Below are positions 1 to 9,124 of a stretch of DNA of 64,000 nt, one piece after another. Numbering within the stretch: the first letter of the stretch is position 1; each line of letters begins with the position of its first letter. Under the pieces are notes generated by a model, which was not told the DNA's origin, did not search any database, and saw only the letters and a list, made by a program, of their open reading frames with translations. Made by a program: the position numbers and the translations under genes. Source of the DNA: Nocardia araoensis NBRC 100135 (GTDB lineage Bacteria > Actinomycetota > Actinomycetes > Mycobacteriales > Mycobacteriaceae); the NCBI RefSeq assembly GCF_000308435.1, contig NZ_BAFR01000168.1:19476-83475 (forward strand). Reading direction: 5' to 3'.

Positions 1-3000
1 CGATCCCGTACATCGCGACGACCAGGTCCAGCGAACGGCGGATCGCGAGGCCGACCAGCGATTCCGCACCCACGCCACGCGAGATCAGCAGGCGGGCGAG
101 CCGGTTGACCCGCTCGTCGAACTCGCGGTAGGTCAGCTCACGGCCCTCGTACACCACCGCGACCCGATCCGGATACGACCGCACCGCACGGCGGTAGCCG
201 TCCAGCAACAACTCCGGTTCGACCGGATGCCGGGTGTCGTTCCACTCCCGCAGGATGCGATCGCGTTCCGCGGCAGTGAGCATGATGTCGATATCGCCGA
301 CCGGCGCGCCGAGGTCGCCGAGCAGGGCCTCGATCACCCGCAGCAGTCGTGCGGCGAGCGCGTCCACCTCGTCGGCGGTGAACCGGCTGCCGAAGAACTT
401 CCAGGTCAGTTCGAGCGTCGACGCCGAGTGCACCAGCAGGGTCAACGGATAGTGCGTGTCGTCCTGGAGACCGACGCCGGTCACCGACATACCGTCCACC
501 GAACTGGCGGCGGCGATGGCGTCCCGGTCGATCGGGTACGACTCGAAGATCAGCAGGGTGTCGAACAGGGCGCCCGCGCCGACGGTCCGCTGGATATCGG
601 TGAGACCCACGTAGTGGTGATCGAGCAGGTCGGCTTGCTCCTGTTGCAGGCGGCGCAGCAGCTCGCCGATCGTGCCGCGGCCGCCGGTGCGCACCAGCAC
701 CGGCAGCGTGTTGATGAACAAGCCCACCATGGACTCGACGCCGGGCAGCTCGCCGGGGCGGCCGGACACGGTCGCGCCGAACACCACGTCGTCGCGACCC
801 GTCAGCCGCCCGAGCAGAATGCCCCACGCGGCCTGCACCATCGTGTTCACCGTGACGCCGAGTTCGGCGGCGCGGCTCGTGATCCGGAGGGTGGTCTCGG
901 CGTCGATCTCGGTGACGAGCTTGCCCACTTCGTAGTGCTCGACGGCCTTCGCCTGCGGGGCGAGCAGCGTCGGCTCGTCCACACCCGACAGCGCGTGCGT
1001 CCACACGCGCAGCGACGCCTCCTGGTCGCGGGCCGCGAGCCAGGCGAGGAAGTTGCGATAGGAGCTGACCCGGGGCAGCGCCGACTGGTCGCCCCGCGTC
1101 GCGTACAGCACCAGCACATCGCGCAGCAGCAGCGGCATCGACCAACCGTCGAGCAGGATGTGATGGCTGGTGATCACCAACCGCCATTGCCGCTCGGCGC
1201 TCGCATCCCCGGTTCCGGTGCGGTACAGGGTGAATCGCATCAGCGGCGGCGCCGACATATCGAAATGGGTCTCGCGCTCGAGCACGACCAGCCGGTGCAG
1301 CTGCGCCGCGCGCTCGGACTCGGGCAGGTGCGTCAGATCGACTTCCCGCCAGGGCACCTCGATCCGGTCCATGACCACCTGGACCGAGCGTCCCTCGGTG
1401 TCGGTGACGAACGCGGCCCGCAGGTTCGGGTAGCGGTCCAGCACGGCCTGCGCCGCCGCCCGCAGTCGCTCGACGTCCAAGGCGCCGCTCAGGTCGACCC
1501 GTGCCTGCGTGATGTAGACGTCCACGCTCGACTGGGCCAGCTGCGCGTGGAACAGCAGACCGGATTGCAGGGGCGACAGCGGCCACACGTCGGCAAGGGC
1601 CGGGTAATCGCGTTCCCAGGCTTCGATCTCCGCTTGCCCGACCGTGACCAGCGGCAGGTCCGACGGCGTCCGGCCACCCGCGTCCGGCTGCCGCGCGTGG
1701 CGCGCGAGGGCGGTGAGCGCGGCGACCCAGAGATCGGCGAGTTCACGCACCCGTTCCCGCGACAGCAGTCCGCTGGGGAAGGCGAACGACGCGCCCAGCT
1801 GCGGACCGTCCGCGCCCTCGGTGACGATCGCGTTGATGTCGACCACGCCGTTGGCGGGCATGTCCGAATCCAGGTCGGCATCCAGTTGCCCCAGGTCGGC
1901 GACCGGCGCCCAATCCAGCTCACCGAGTCGCCCGGCGAGTTCTCCGGTCGCGACCCGGCCCAGGTAGTTGAAGCTGATCTGCCCGGCATCTTCCAGCTGT
2001 GCGGCGGTCCGCGGGTTCAGGTAGCGCAGCAAACCGTAGCCGAGGCCGTTTCCAGGTATCGCCAGCAGCTGTTCCTTCACCGATTTCACGATGTCGGCCA
2101 ACGGCTTCCCGCCGTCGAACGCCGCGGCGACGTCGACGCCTGCCAGCTCGAGCCGGACCGGATAGGCGCTGGTGAACCAGCCGATCGTCCGGGCCAGATC
2201 AGCACCGGCGACGAGTTCTTCCGCGCGACCGTGGCCTTCCAGCTCGACCAGCACCGCACCGTTGGACGCCGCACCACGCCATTTGCTCACCGCCAGGGCC
2301 AGCGCCGACAACAGCCCGTCGTTGACGCCGCCTCGATACCGCTCCGGGAGCACGGTCAACACCGCGTCGGTCACGTCCGCGGGCAACGTCACCCGGACCT
2401 GGTCGACAGTGGCGAGCGTGTCCACCACCGGATCGAAGGCCCGGCTGCCGAGCGGTGTCTCCGGGGTCGCCGTGACCTGCTGCCAGAACGGCAGTTCCGC
2501 GACCAGCGCCGGGTCGTTCGCGGCATCGGCGAGAGCGTGCGCCCACCGGCGCATCGAAGTTCCGTTGGCAGGCAGCGTCACCGCTTGCCCCGCCGGCTGC
2601 GACCAGGCCATCGCGAGATCGGGAAGCAGGATCCGCCAGGACACACCGTCGACGACGAAGTGGTGCGCGACGATCAGCAATACGTCACGACGCCGACCGG
2701 CCGTCTCGGACCCGGTGAAGGCGAACCAAACGAACTGCGCCATCACCGCATTCGACGGATCGAGCCTGCCCAGCGCCGCGTCGTATGCGGCGCTCGCCCG
2801 CCGCGTCAAGTCCGCGTCGTCGATCCCGGCAGGCAGTTCGACCCGGTGCACCAGCGCGTCGGCATCCACCGCGCCGCGTTCCAGCGCTTCGAACACCCAG
2901 GCGCTGCCCGGCGTCGCGTCCACGGAGGCGGGGACGCCTTCGGCGCGACGGCGCAGGCGGGCGCGCAGGATGTCGTGATGGTCCAGAACCGCGCCGATCG

Positions 3001-4978
3001 TCGCGACCAGAGCGGCACGATCGACGCCTGCGGGCAGCCGCACCGCCATCGACTGCGAGTATCGCTGGTAGGACGAACCACTGGCGAGGGTCGCCGCCAT
3101 GATCGGCGTCAACGGGATCTCACCCACTCCGCCGCCCGGCAGTTCCGCCAGCTGGTGCTGCGAAGCATCGGCGAGCGTGGCGACCTCCGCCAATGCCTCG
3201 ACCGTGCGGTGGTCGAACACATCCCGCGCGGTGAACACGACGCCCCGTGCTTTGGCCCGCGAGACCAACTGGATCGACAGGATCGAATCGCCGCCCAACG
3301 CGAAGAACGAGTCGTCCAGACCGACTCGCTCGACGCCGAGCACAGCGGCGAAGATCTCGGCGATGATCTCCTGCAACTGTGTGGTGGGCGCACGGAACTC
3401 GCGTACGGCGAACACCGGCTCGGGCAGAGCCGCACGATCCAGCTTTCCCACCGGCGTCAACGGAATCCGCTCCAGCACCATGATGGAAGCCGGAATCATG
3501 TACCCGGGCAGCGACCCACCCACGAACTCCGCCAGCACACCGGTGTCCACACCCGCACCCGGCCGCGGCAGCACATAAGACACCAACGCAGTCGCACCCG
3601 ACGGCAACGTCTTGCCGATGGTCACCGCGAAATCGACATCGGGATGACCGGTCAACACATTGTCGATCTCGCCCAACTCGATGCGGAAACCACGGATCTT
3701 CACCTGGAAATCCGACCGTCCCACGTACTCGATGACGCTGCCGGATTCGGCCCGGCGCACCAGGTCCCCGGTCCGATACAGCCGCCCGCCAGGAGTGCCG
3801 GTCTCCGCGCCGAACGGGCTGGCCACGAACCGATCCGCGGTCGATCCGGGCCGACCCGCATACCCCTGCGCCAACGCGGCACCCGACAGATACAACTCAC
3901 CGACCACCCCGGCGGGCACCGGAGCCAACCGCGAATCCAGCACGAACGCGCCCACGCCCGCGATAGCCGTGCCGATCGAGATCGGCTCCCCCGGGGCCAA
4001 CGGAGGCGTGCTCGTAGCCAGAATCGTCGCCTCGGTGGGTCCGTAACCATTGAAGAACCGACGACCACCCGCCCACCGGCCGACCAGCTCCGGACCGAAC
4101 CTGTCCCCCGCGACCACGACGACCTGAAGATCATCGAGGCCCGCCGGCTCCACCGACTCCAACGCGGCCGGAGTGATCAACATGTGCGTCACCCGCTCGC
4201 GCCGGAGCAGATCCGCCAACTCTTCCCCGCCGAAGACCCCCGGCGGCGCGATCACCAATGTCGCGCCCGACGAAAACGCCAGCAACAACTCCAATACCGA
4301 TACATCGAAGTTCGGCGAACACACGTGCAGAACGCGCGACTCCCCGGTCACGCCGAAATGCTCACGTTCCGCGGCCACCAACCCCGCCAGACCGCTGTGC
4401 GTAACCACGACACCCTTGGGTCGTCCCGTCGACCCGGAGGTATAGATCACGTACGCCGGATGCCGCTCGTCCAGCGGGCGGACCCGATCGGTGTACGACA
4501 GCGGGTGGCCCGGGTGCGCGGCGATGCGCGCGGACCGTGCCGGATCGTCCAGTTCGAGCCAGTCCACCGCCGTGCCCAGCGCCGGCCGGTATGCCGAAGT
4601 GGTCAATCCGAGCACCGCACCGGAATCCGAGATGATGTGCGCGATCCGCTCGGGCGGGTACGCCGGATCCACCGGCACGTACGCCGCGCCCGTCTTCGCG
4701 ACCGCCCACACCGCCAGTACCGATTCGACGCTGCGTGCGATACCGATCGCCACGGTGTCTCCCGCGCCGATCCGGTGTCCGACGAGTTCGCGCGCCAGTC
4801 GGGACGACAATTCGTCCAGCTCGCGATAGGTCAACTGCCGGTCGTCGGACGGATCGCCGGTCGGATTGAACCGAACGGCGACGGAGTCGGCCGCGGATTC
4901 CACAGCGGCCGTGAGCAAACTCACAAAAAGAAGACCGACCCGCCGACGACCTCGCGAAGCACGACGATCCCTACCCAT
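1..4978 (-). CDS. Non-ribosomal peptide synthetase, 5' part (A-PCP-E-C-A...), runs off the left edge
   Basis: Cytosolic multimodular enzyme that activates amino acids as adenylates and links them on carrier domains; 1,659 codons are visible and there is no stop before the window edge. Domains by eye: A1 about residues 25-500 (core motif YTSGSTGRPKG near 179, NGYGPTE, closing VGKLDR), PCP about 535-605 (FFALGGDSIL), epimerisation domain about 615-1060 (HHFVVDGVSW near 773, EGHGRA, FNYLGR), C domain about 1120-1560 (HHILLDGWS near 1273), then the start of a second A domain. There is no leading C domain, so this looks like an initiation module that loads an amino acid and inverts it to the D form. 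My by-eye pocket code for A1 is D-V-L-L-V-A-G-I-L-K, which I cannot assign. ATG at 4978 follows an in-frame TGA, with AGAGGTGAG upstream. Substrates and product are unknown. Confidence 0.93.
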   Translation of the reverse strand, partial: MGRDRRASRGRRRVGLLFVSLLTAAVESAADSVAVRFNPTGDPSDDRQLTYRELDELSSRLARELVGHRIGAGDTVAIGIARSVESVLAVWAVAKTGAAYVPVDPAYPPERIAHIISDSGAVLGLTTSAYRPALGTAVDWLELDDPARSARIAAHPGHPLSYTDRVRPLDERHPAYVIYTSGSTGRPKGVVVTHSGLAGLVAAEREHFGVTGESRVLHVCSPNFDVSVLELLLAFSSGATLVIAPPGVFGGEELADLLRRERVTHMLITPAALESVEPAGLDDLQVVVVAGDRFGPELVGRWAGGRRFFNGYGPTEATILATSTPPLAPGEPISIGTAIAGVGAFVLDSRLAPVPAGVVGELYLSGAALAQGYAGRPGSTADRFVASPFGAETGTPGGRLYRTGDLVRRAESGSVIEYVGRSDFQVKIRGFRIELGEIDNVLTGHPDVDFAVTIGKTLPSGATALVSYVLPRPGAGVDTGVLAEFVGGSLPGYMIPASIMVLERIPLTPVGKLDRAALPEPVFAVREFRAPTTQLQEIIAEIFAAVLGVERVGLDDSFFALGGDSILSIQLVSRAKARGVVFTARDVFDHRTVEALAEVATLADASQHQLAELPGGGVGEIPLTPIMAATLASGSSYQRYSQSMAVRLPAGVDRAALVATIGAVLDHHDILRARLRRRAEGVPASVDATPGSAWVFEALERGAVDADALVHRVELPAGIDDADLTRRASAAYDAALGRLDPSNAVMAQFVWFAFTGSETAGRRRDVLLIVAHHFVVDGVSWRILLPDLAMAWSQPAGQAVTLPANGTSMRRWAHALADAANDPALVAELPFWQQVTATPETPLGSRAFDPVVDTLATVDQVRVTLPADVTDAVLTVLPERYRGGVNDGLLSALALAVSKWRGAASNGAVLVELEGHGRAEELVAGADLARTIGWFTSAYPVRLELAGVDVAAAFDGGKPLADIVKSVKEQLLAIPGNGLGYGLLRYLNPRTAAQLEDAGQISFNYLGRVATGELAGRLGELDWAPVADLGQLDADLDSDMPANGVVDINAIVTEGADGPQLGASFAFPSGLLSRERVRELADLWVAALTALARHARQPDAGGRTPSDLPLVTVGQAEIEAWERDYPALADVWPLSPLQSGLLFHAQLAQSSVDVYITQARVDLSGALDVERLRAAAQAVLDRYPNLRAAFVTDTEGRSVQVVMDRIEVPWREVDLTHLPESERAAQLHRLVVLERETHFDMSAPPLMRFTLYRTGTGDASAERQWRLVITSHHILLDGWSMPLLLRDVLVLYATRGDQSALPRVSSYRNFLAWLAARDQEASLRVWTHALSGVDEPTLLAPQAKAVEHYEVGKLVTEIDAETTLRITSRAAELGVTVNTMVQAAWGILLGRLTGRDDVVFGATVSGRPGELPGVESMVGLFINTLPVLVRTGGRGTIGELLRRLQQEQADLLDHHYVGLTDIQRTVGAGALFDTLLIFESYPIDRDAIAAASSVDGMSVTGVGLQDDTHYPLTLLVHSASTLELTWKFFGSRFTADEVDALAARLLRVIEALLGDLGAPVGDIDIMLTAAERDRILREWNDTRHPVEPELLLDGYRRAVRSYPDRVAVVYEGRELTYREFDERVNRLARLLISRGVGAESLVGLAIRRSLDLVVAMYGI

Positions 4979-5733
4979 GGCTGTATCTCACCTCTCGCCG
5001 CCGATTCGCCCGATACAGCTGCAAATCGTCTTCCCACTACCCACATGCCGCGACCAGCGCCGGATCGGAGCGACCGGAATTTTACCCGTGAGTTTTCTCA
5101 GACTATTCCCAATGCTGAAAATATGCCGATTTGCTCGAACGTGGTTGCCGACGTCGGCGGCGCTACGTGGAAAAATTCCACCAGGTGCACGCAGTAGGAC
5201 GTTTGCCCAGGTAGGTGCGGCGGCGAGGCCGAACAAGCCCACTCGATCGATAAATCGAAGTCCGTCGAATAATTCAATCGACTGCCGCAGTTATGTTTCC
5301 GAGATCGTGCCGAGCGATCGCCTTGGGGAAGGAAAACGCGATGCGACTTACAGCCTTTTTAGATCGTTGTACACGATAAGAGGCAAGATCATTTACTCAA
5401 GAATTGCTTACAGATTGCCAACCGTTTACCTTGGTACGGACAGAATTTGCTCGACGATTCCGGGAATCCGGCGCATATCCCCTGCGGGACGGGCGCGACG
5501 CGTCCGCACTCGCACAGCCGACCGAGCGCGCATCCTCGCTGCGGACGCGGCCACCGAGCGCGGCCACGACACCCACAGCGCAGGTCATGACCCGTTACCA
5601 ACAGGTAGGGGTACCCCGGTCGTCCGGCGACGGCGAGGCAGAGCAGAATTCGGCTATGCGGCGACAGCTGGACCTGATCTCACCGGATACACGACGCACC
5701 TGTGCGTGTTTGCCGAAACGGAGCGCCGGGTAA
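4979..5733. promoter_or_regulatory. AT-rich divergent intergenic region between the NRPS and coaA
   Basis: About 750 bases with no convincing gene on either strand. The stretch from roughly 5030 to 5460 is visibly richer in A/T than the rest of the window (runs such as AATTTTACC, ATAAGAGGCAAGATC, AAGAATTGC). It must hold the promoters of the NRPS (leftward) and coaA (rightward). I see no tRNA, no strong terminator and no clear operator palindrome. AT-rich DNA before a biosynthetic gene in actinobacteria is a typical place for the xenogeneic silencer Lsr2 to bind, but that is inference. Confidence 0.5.
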
Positions 5734-6666
5734 ATGGCACGAATGAGCGAGCCGAGTCCCTACGTGGAATTCGACCGGAAACAGTGGCGGACCCTGCGTA
5801 AATCGACTCCCCTGGTGCTCACCGAGGAAGAACTGATCGGCCTGCGTGGTCTCGGGGAACAGATCGATCTCGAAGAAGTCGCGGAGGTGTATCTCCCGCT
5901 CGCTCGTCTCATCCACCTCCAGGTGGCCGCGCGTCAGCGGCTGTTCGCCGCGACCGCGACATTCCTCGGTGAAACCCATCCCGACCAGCAGGTGCCGTTC
6001 GTGATCGGCGTCGCGGGCAGCGTCGCGGTGGGCAAGTCCACCACCGCGCGCGTGCTGCAAGCACTGCTGGCGCGCTGGGACCACCACCCGCGGGTCGACC
6101 TGGTCACCACCGACGGATTCCTCTATCCCACCGCGGAACTCACCCGGCGCGGCATCATGCATCGCAAGGGTTTTCCGGAGAGCTACGACCGCCGCAAGCT
6201 GTTGCGATTCGTCACCGAGGTGAAATCCGGTGCGGCCGAAGTCTGCGCCCCGGTGTATTCGCACATCTCCTATGACATCGTGCCGAGCAAGCTGCACTGC
6301 GTGCGCCAGCCGGACATTCTGATCGTGGAGGGGTTGAACGTGCTGCAGACCGGTCCGCGCCTGATGGTGTCGGATCTGTTCGACTTCTCGATCTACGTCG
6401 ACGCGCGCATCGAGGACATCGAGAAGTGGTACGTGCAAAGGTTTCTCACCTTGCGCAAGACCGCTTTCGCCGACCCGAACGCGCATTTCCACCACTACTC
6501 CGGATTCACCGACGAGCAGGCGACCGCGGCCGCGCAGGAGATCTGGAACAACACCAACCGGCCGAATCTGGTCGAGAACATTCTGCCCACCCGTCCCCGC
6601 GCGACCCTGGTGCTGCGTAAGGACGCCGATCACAGCATCAATCGGCTTCGGCTGCGGAAATTGTGA
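5734..6666 (+). CDS. coaA: Type I pantothenate kinase
   Basis: Phosphorylates pantothenate with ATP, the first and regulated step of coenzyme A synthesis, in the cytosol. The 310-residue protein has the usual length of bacterial type I PanK. The Walker A segment GVAGSVAVGKST lies near residues 92-103, followed by TTDGFLYP and the conserved run with RKGFPESYD; near the C-terminus are FHHYSGF and the NIL motif common to the family. A second ATG three codons in (5743) is an equally possible start; GGAG lies upstream at about 5720. It is transcribed away from the NRPS and towards a convergent hypothetical gene; the two stop codons fall within one palindrome. The orthologue in M. tuberculosis is Rv1092c. 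Confidence 0.96.
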   Translation: MARMSEPSPYVEFDRKQWRTLRKSTPLVLTEEELIGLRGLGEQIDLEEVAEVYLPLARLIHLQVAARQRLFAATATFLGETHPDQQVPFVIGVAGSVAVGKSTTARVLQALLARWDHHPRVDLVTTDGFLYPTAELTRRGIMHRKGFPESYDRRKLLRFVTEVKSGAAEVCAPVYSHISYDIVPSKLHCVRQPDILIVEGLNVLQTGPRLMVSDLFDFSIYVDARIEDIEKWYVQRFLTLRKTAFADPNAHFHHYSGFTDEQATAAAQEIWNNTNRPNLVENILPTRPRATLVLRKDADHSINRLRLRKL

Positions 6667-6683
6667 TCGCGCTCACAATTTCC
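6656..6683. terminator. Bidirectional hairpin containing both convergent stop codons
   Basis: A perfect 11-bp inverted repeat (6656-6666 with 6673-6683, 6-nt loop). The left arm ends with the coaA stop codon and the right arm begins with the stop codon of the opposing gene, so both proteins end in Lys-Leu encoded by the same palindrome. The arms finish in an A/T-rich run that can serve as a terminator tail in both directions. Confidence 0.75.
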
Positions 6684-7272
6684 ACGCCTCGTCGAGCCGC
6701 TGCGCGACATCGATATCGCAGACCGCGGCGATGTGCGGCTTACGGATCTCGGCGCGGATGTAGCGGGCGACGAAACGTCTGATCTCGTGATCGACGCTGG
6801 CGAGAACGCGCAGCAGTTGTCCGCGCCTGGTGGCGGCGGCGACGCTGACGCGTACGTCAGCGGGCTGCGGGTCGGCGATATCGATCACCACCCGCAGGGG
6901 CGCCGCCGTGCGCACCGTCAGATACAGATGGACGGTTCCCTCGACGTGGAACCGGTGCCGGTCCACCGCCAGGTCCAGCAGCAGGTCGACGTCGAGCGGG
7001 ATGATCAGCTCGAAGGCGATGGTCTCGCCGTCGCGGCGGCGCAGCCGGGACGATCCGAGCTGGACCTGCGCGGTGACCTTGGCCAGCCGACCGGGGCCGA
7101 CCCCGATCGGACCGAAATCGAAAGCACTGCCGGTCAACTCGGCGAACGCCCCCGCGATGCGCGCTTCGGAGGCGGCGTACTCCAGGAAGCGCCTACCGAA
7201 CTCCACATAGCTGATCGAGTCGTCCGGTTCGCCCCGCGCGGCTCCGGCGCGCCGGTGGTCGAACGAGCTCAT
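6673..7272 (-). CDS. Conserved hypothetical protein
   Basis: A 199-residue soluble protein without signal peptide or membrane segment. It begins MSSFDHRRAGA, has a predicted beta-rich middle (alternating hydrophobic stretches such as FELIIPLDVDLLLDLAV and TVHLYLTVRT) and an Arg-rich C-terminal helical part. I do not recognise a named family with confidence; the position between coaA and the Z-isoprenyl synthase and the beta-sheet character suggest a conserved actinobacterial protein, possibly with a lipid- or ligand-binding fold. A TACCGT box ends 8 nt before the ATG and there is no Shine-Dalgarno, so it is probably leaderless. It converges on coaA with only six bases between stop codons. Confidence 0.75.
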   Translation of the reverse strand: MSSFDHRRAGAARGEPDDSISYVEFGRRFLEYAASEARIAGAFAELTGSAFDFGPIGVGPGRLAKVTAQVQLGSSRLRRRDGETIAFELIIPLDVDLLLDLAVDRHRFHVEGTVHLYLTVRTAAPLRVVIDIADPQPADVRVSVAAATRRGQLLRVLASVDHEIRRFVARYIRAEIRKPHIAAVCDIDVAQRLDEAWKL

Positions 7273-7333
7273 GAGACCGCACGGTACGCGACAAGATCGA
7301 CACCGGCGCGGAATTCAGCGAACCAAGATCGAA

Positions 7334-8113
7334 TCAGACGCCGAAACGGCGATGGCGCGCGGCGAAGTCGCGCAGCGCCCGCAGGAAATCCACCCGGCGG
7401 AACTCCGGCCAGTACGCCTCGGTGAACCATATCTCCGAGTATGCGCTCTGCCACAGCAGGAACCCGGAGAGGCGCTGCTCGCCGGAGGTGCGAATGACCA
7501 GGTCCGGGTCCGGCTGACCGGAGGTGTAGAGATGCTGGCCGATCGCGTTCACGGTGATCGACTGCACCAGGTCCTCACCGGTTTCGCCCGCGGCGATCTC
7601 CTGGCGGACCAGCGAGCGCACCGCGTCGGTGATCTCCTGCCTGCCGCCGTAGCCGACCGCGACATTGACGTGCACTCCGTTGCGGCCGTCGGTGCGCTCG
7701 GCCGCGGTGCGCATCCGCTTGGCGATCAGCTCGGGAAAGCCGTCGAGCGAGCCGACGATGCGCACGCTCCAGTTCTGCTCCGGCGCCGACAGCTCCTCGA
7801 CCACGTCGGTGATGACCTCGAACAGCGTCTCGAGTTCCTCCGGATCGCGCTGGAGATTCTCGGTGGACAGCAGGTAGACGGTCACCATCTCGATGCCCTC
7901 GGCCTCGCACCATCCGACCAGCTCGGCGATCTTCAGCGCGCCGACCCGATGGCCGTGACTGACGTCGGTGAAACCGTTCTCCCGCGCCCACCGGCGATTG
8001 CCGTCACACATCACCGCGACGTGCCGGGGATGCTGTTTGCCGGCCAGCTGCCTGGACAGCCGGGCCTCGTAGATGCGATACGGCAGACCCCGCACCTGAC
8101 TCGGAAGTTCCAC
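7334..8113 (-). CDS. Short-chain cis-isoprenyl diphosphate synthase (Z-FPP synthase-like, UppS family)
   Basis: Condenses isopentenyl diphosphate with an allylic diphosphate in cis. In mycobacteria the Rv1086-type enzyme makes omega,E,Z-farnesyl diphosphate, a precursor of decaprenyl phosphate needed for arabinogalactan assembly. The 259-residue sequence carries the family signature: VMCDGNRRWAR near residue 33 (catalytic Asp), HGHRVGA, and the C-terminal RTSGEQRLSGFLLWQ with the Arg residues binding the homoallylic diphosphate. Length and position beside a hemolysin-III gene match the Rv1085c-Rv1086 neighbourhood, which is why Z-FPP synthase is preferred over decaprenyl synthase; product chain length cannot be read by eye. 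The start is GTG with TAGGGT 7 nt upstream, so probably leaderless. Confidence 0.9.
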   Translation of the reverse strand: MELPSQVRGLPYRIYEARLSRQLAGKQHPRHVAVMCDGNRRWARENGFTDVSHGHRVGALKIAELVGWCEAEGIEMVTVYLLSTENLQRDPEELETLFEVITDVVEELSAPEQNWSVRIVGSLDGFPELIAKRMRTAAERTDGRNGVHVNVAVGYGGRQEITDAVRSLVRQEIAAGETGEDLVQSITVNAIGQHLYTSGQPDPDLVIRTSGEQRLSGFLLWQSAYSEIWFTEAYWPEFRRVDFLRALRDFAARHRRFGV

Positions 8114-8292
8114 GCGGGCAACCCTACGCCTCGGCGACGCGAACGCGGCATCGACCGCGATACGCCGGTACAGTGGCCGGGAGCACGCAAGTTACGGTTG
8201 CGTAGGTTACTGACGGGTTCAACTACCTCGTCTGCACTCGGTCCGTCTTGGGCCGCGGACAGACTGCTCCAGCCGTCCCTTAGGAGGTACAC

Positions 8293-9012
8293 GTGTCCGA
8301 ATCGGTCGGCGCCGCCGATGCGACCGCCGTCACACCGGTCCCCGCTTCGTCAGGTGAAGCGCTGGCCGATGCGCTGGTCAAACCGCGCCTGCGAGGCTGG
8401 ATCCACACCTGGGCCGTCGGCGTCGCGGCGATCGCGGCCGTCGTGCTGATCGCCACCGCCACCACGATCTCGGCGACCGCCGGATGGTCGACGCTGGTCT
8501 ACGGGCTCACCGTGTGCGGACTGTTCGGCGTCAGCGCGGTCTATCACCGGGTGACCTGGCCGACCGCGCGCGCTCGCGTCCGGATGAAGCGAGCGGATCA
8601 CTCGATGATCTTCCTGTTCATCGCGGGCAGCTACACCCCGTTCGCCCTGCTCGGTCTGCCCGGGCGCACCGGACAGACGCTGCTGGCCGTGGTCTGGGCG
8701 GGCGCGCTGGCCGGAGTGGCGCTGAAACTGCTGTGGCCCGGCGCGCCCCGCTGGGTCGGCGTTCCGCTGTATCTGCTGCTCGGCTGGGCGATCGTGCCGG
8801 TGGCCGGACAACTGAACGACCAGATCGGCATCGCACCGCTGATTCTGCTGCTGATCGGCGGCCTGTTCTACAGCGGCGGCGCGATCCTCTACGCCACCAA
8901 GTGGCCGAACCCGTGGCCGGGGGTGTTCGGGCATCACGAGTTCTTCCACGCGGCCACGGTGCTGGCGGCGCTGACCCACTACGCGGCGGTCTGGCTCGTC
9001 GTCCTGCGCTGA
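8293..9012 (+). CDS. trhA: Hemolysin III / PAQR-family membrane protein (TrhA-type)
   Basis: A seven-transmembrane protein of the YqfA/hemolysin III family, linked in other bacteria to membrane fluidity homeostasis; these proteins are related to adiponectin receptors and carry a membrane-embedded metal site. The 239-residue protein shows the family residues: SAVYHRVTW near 80, the following KRADHSMIFLFIAGSYTPF, and the C-terminal HHEFFHAATVLAALTH with paired His. A strong ribosome site, AGGAGG at 8282-8287, is placed five bases before the GTG start. It is divergent from the Z-isoprenyl synthase with a 179-base shared promoter region. Orthologue from memory: Rv1085c. Confidence 0.93.
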   Translation: MSESVGAADATAVTPVPASSGEALADALVKPRLRGWIHTWAVGVAAIAAVVLIATATTISATAGWSTLVYGLTVCGLFGVSAVYHRVTWPTARARVRMKRADHSMIFLFIAGSYTPFALLGLPGRTGQTLLAVVWAGALAGVALKLLWPGAPRWVGVPLYLLLGWAIVPVAGQLNDQIGIAPLILLLIGGLFYSGGAILYATKWPNPWPGVFGHHEFFHAATVLAALTHYAAVWLVVLR

Positions 9013-9124
9013 GCGCATAGAGTCGACGGGGAGGTCGAACGAGAGGGGCGGCGCAGACGATGGAACAGAGCTCGTTCGTGTTCTTCGTCGGGATCACACG
9101 CCGGTCAGCGGAATCGCGACCTCG

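Noticed and set aside
227..5197. Very long plus-strand open frame opposite the first NRPS
   Set aside because: It is the GC-driven antisense shadow of the NRPS frame: Arg/His/Gln/Gly-rich, no domains, no ribosome site.
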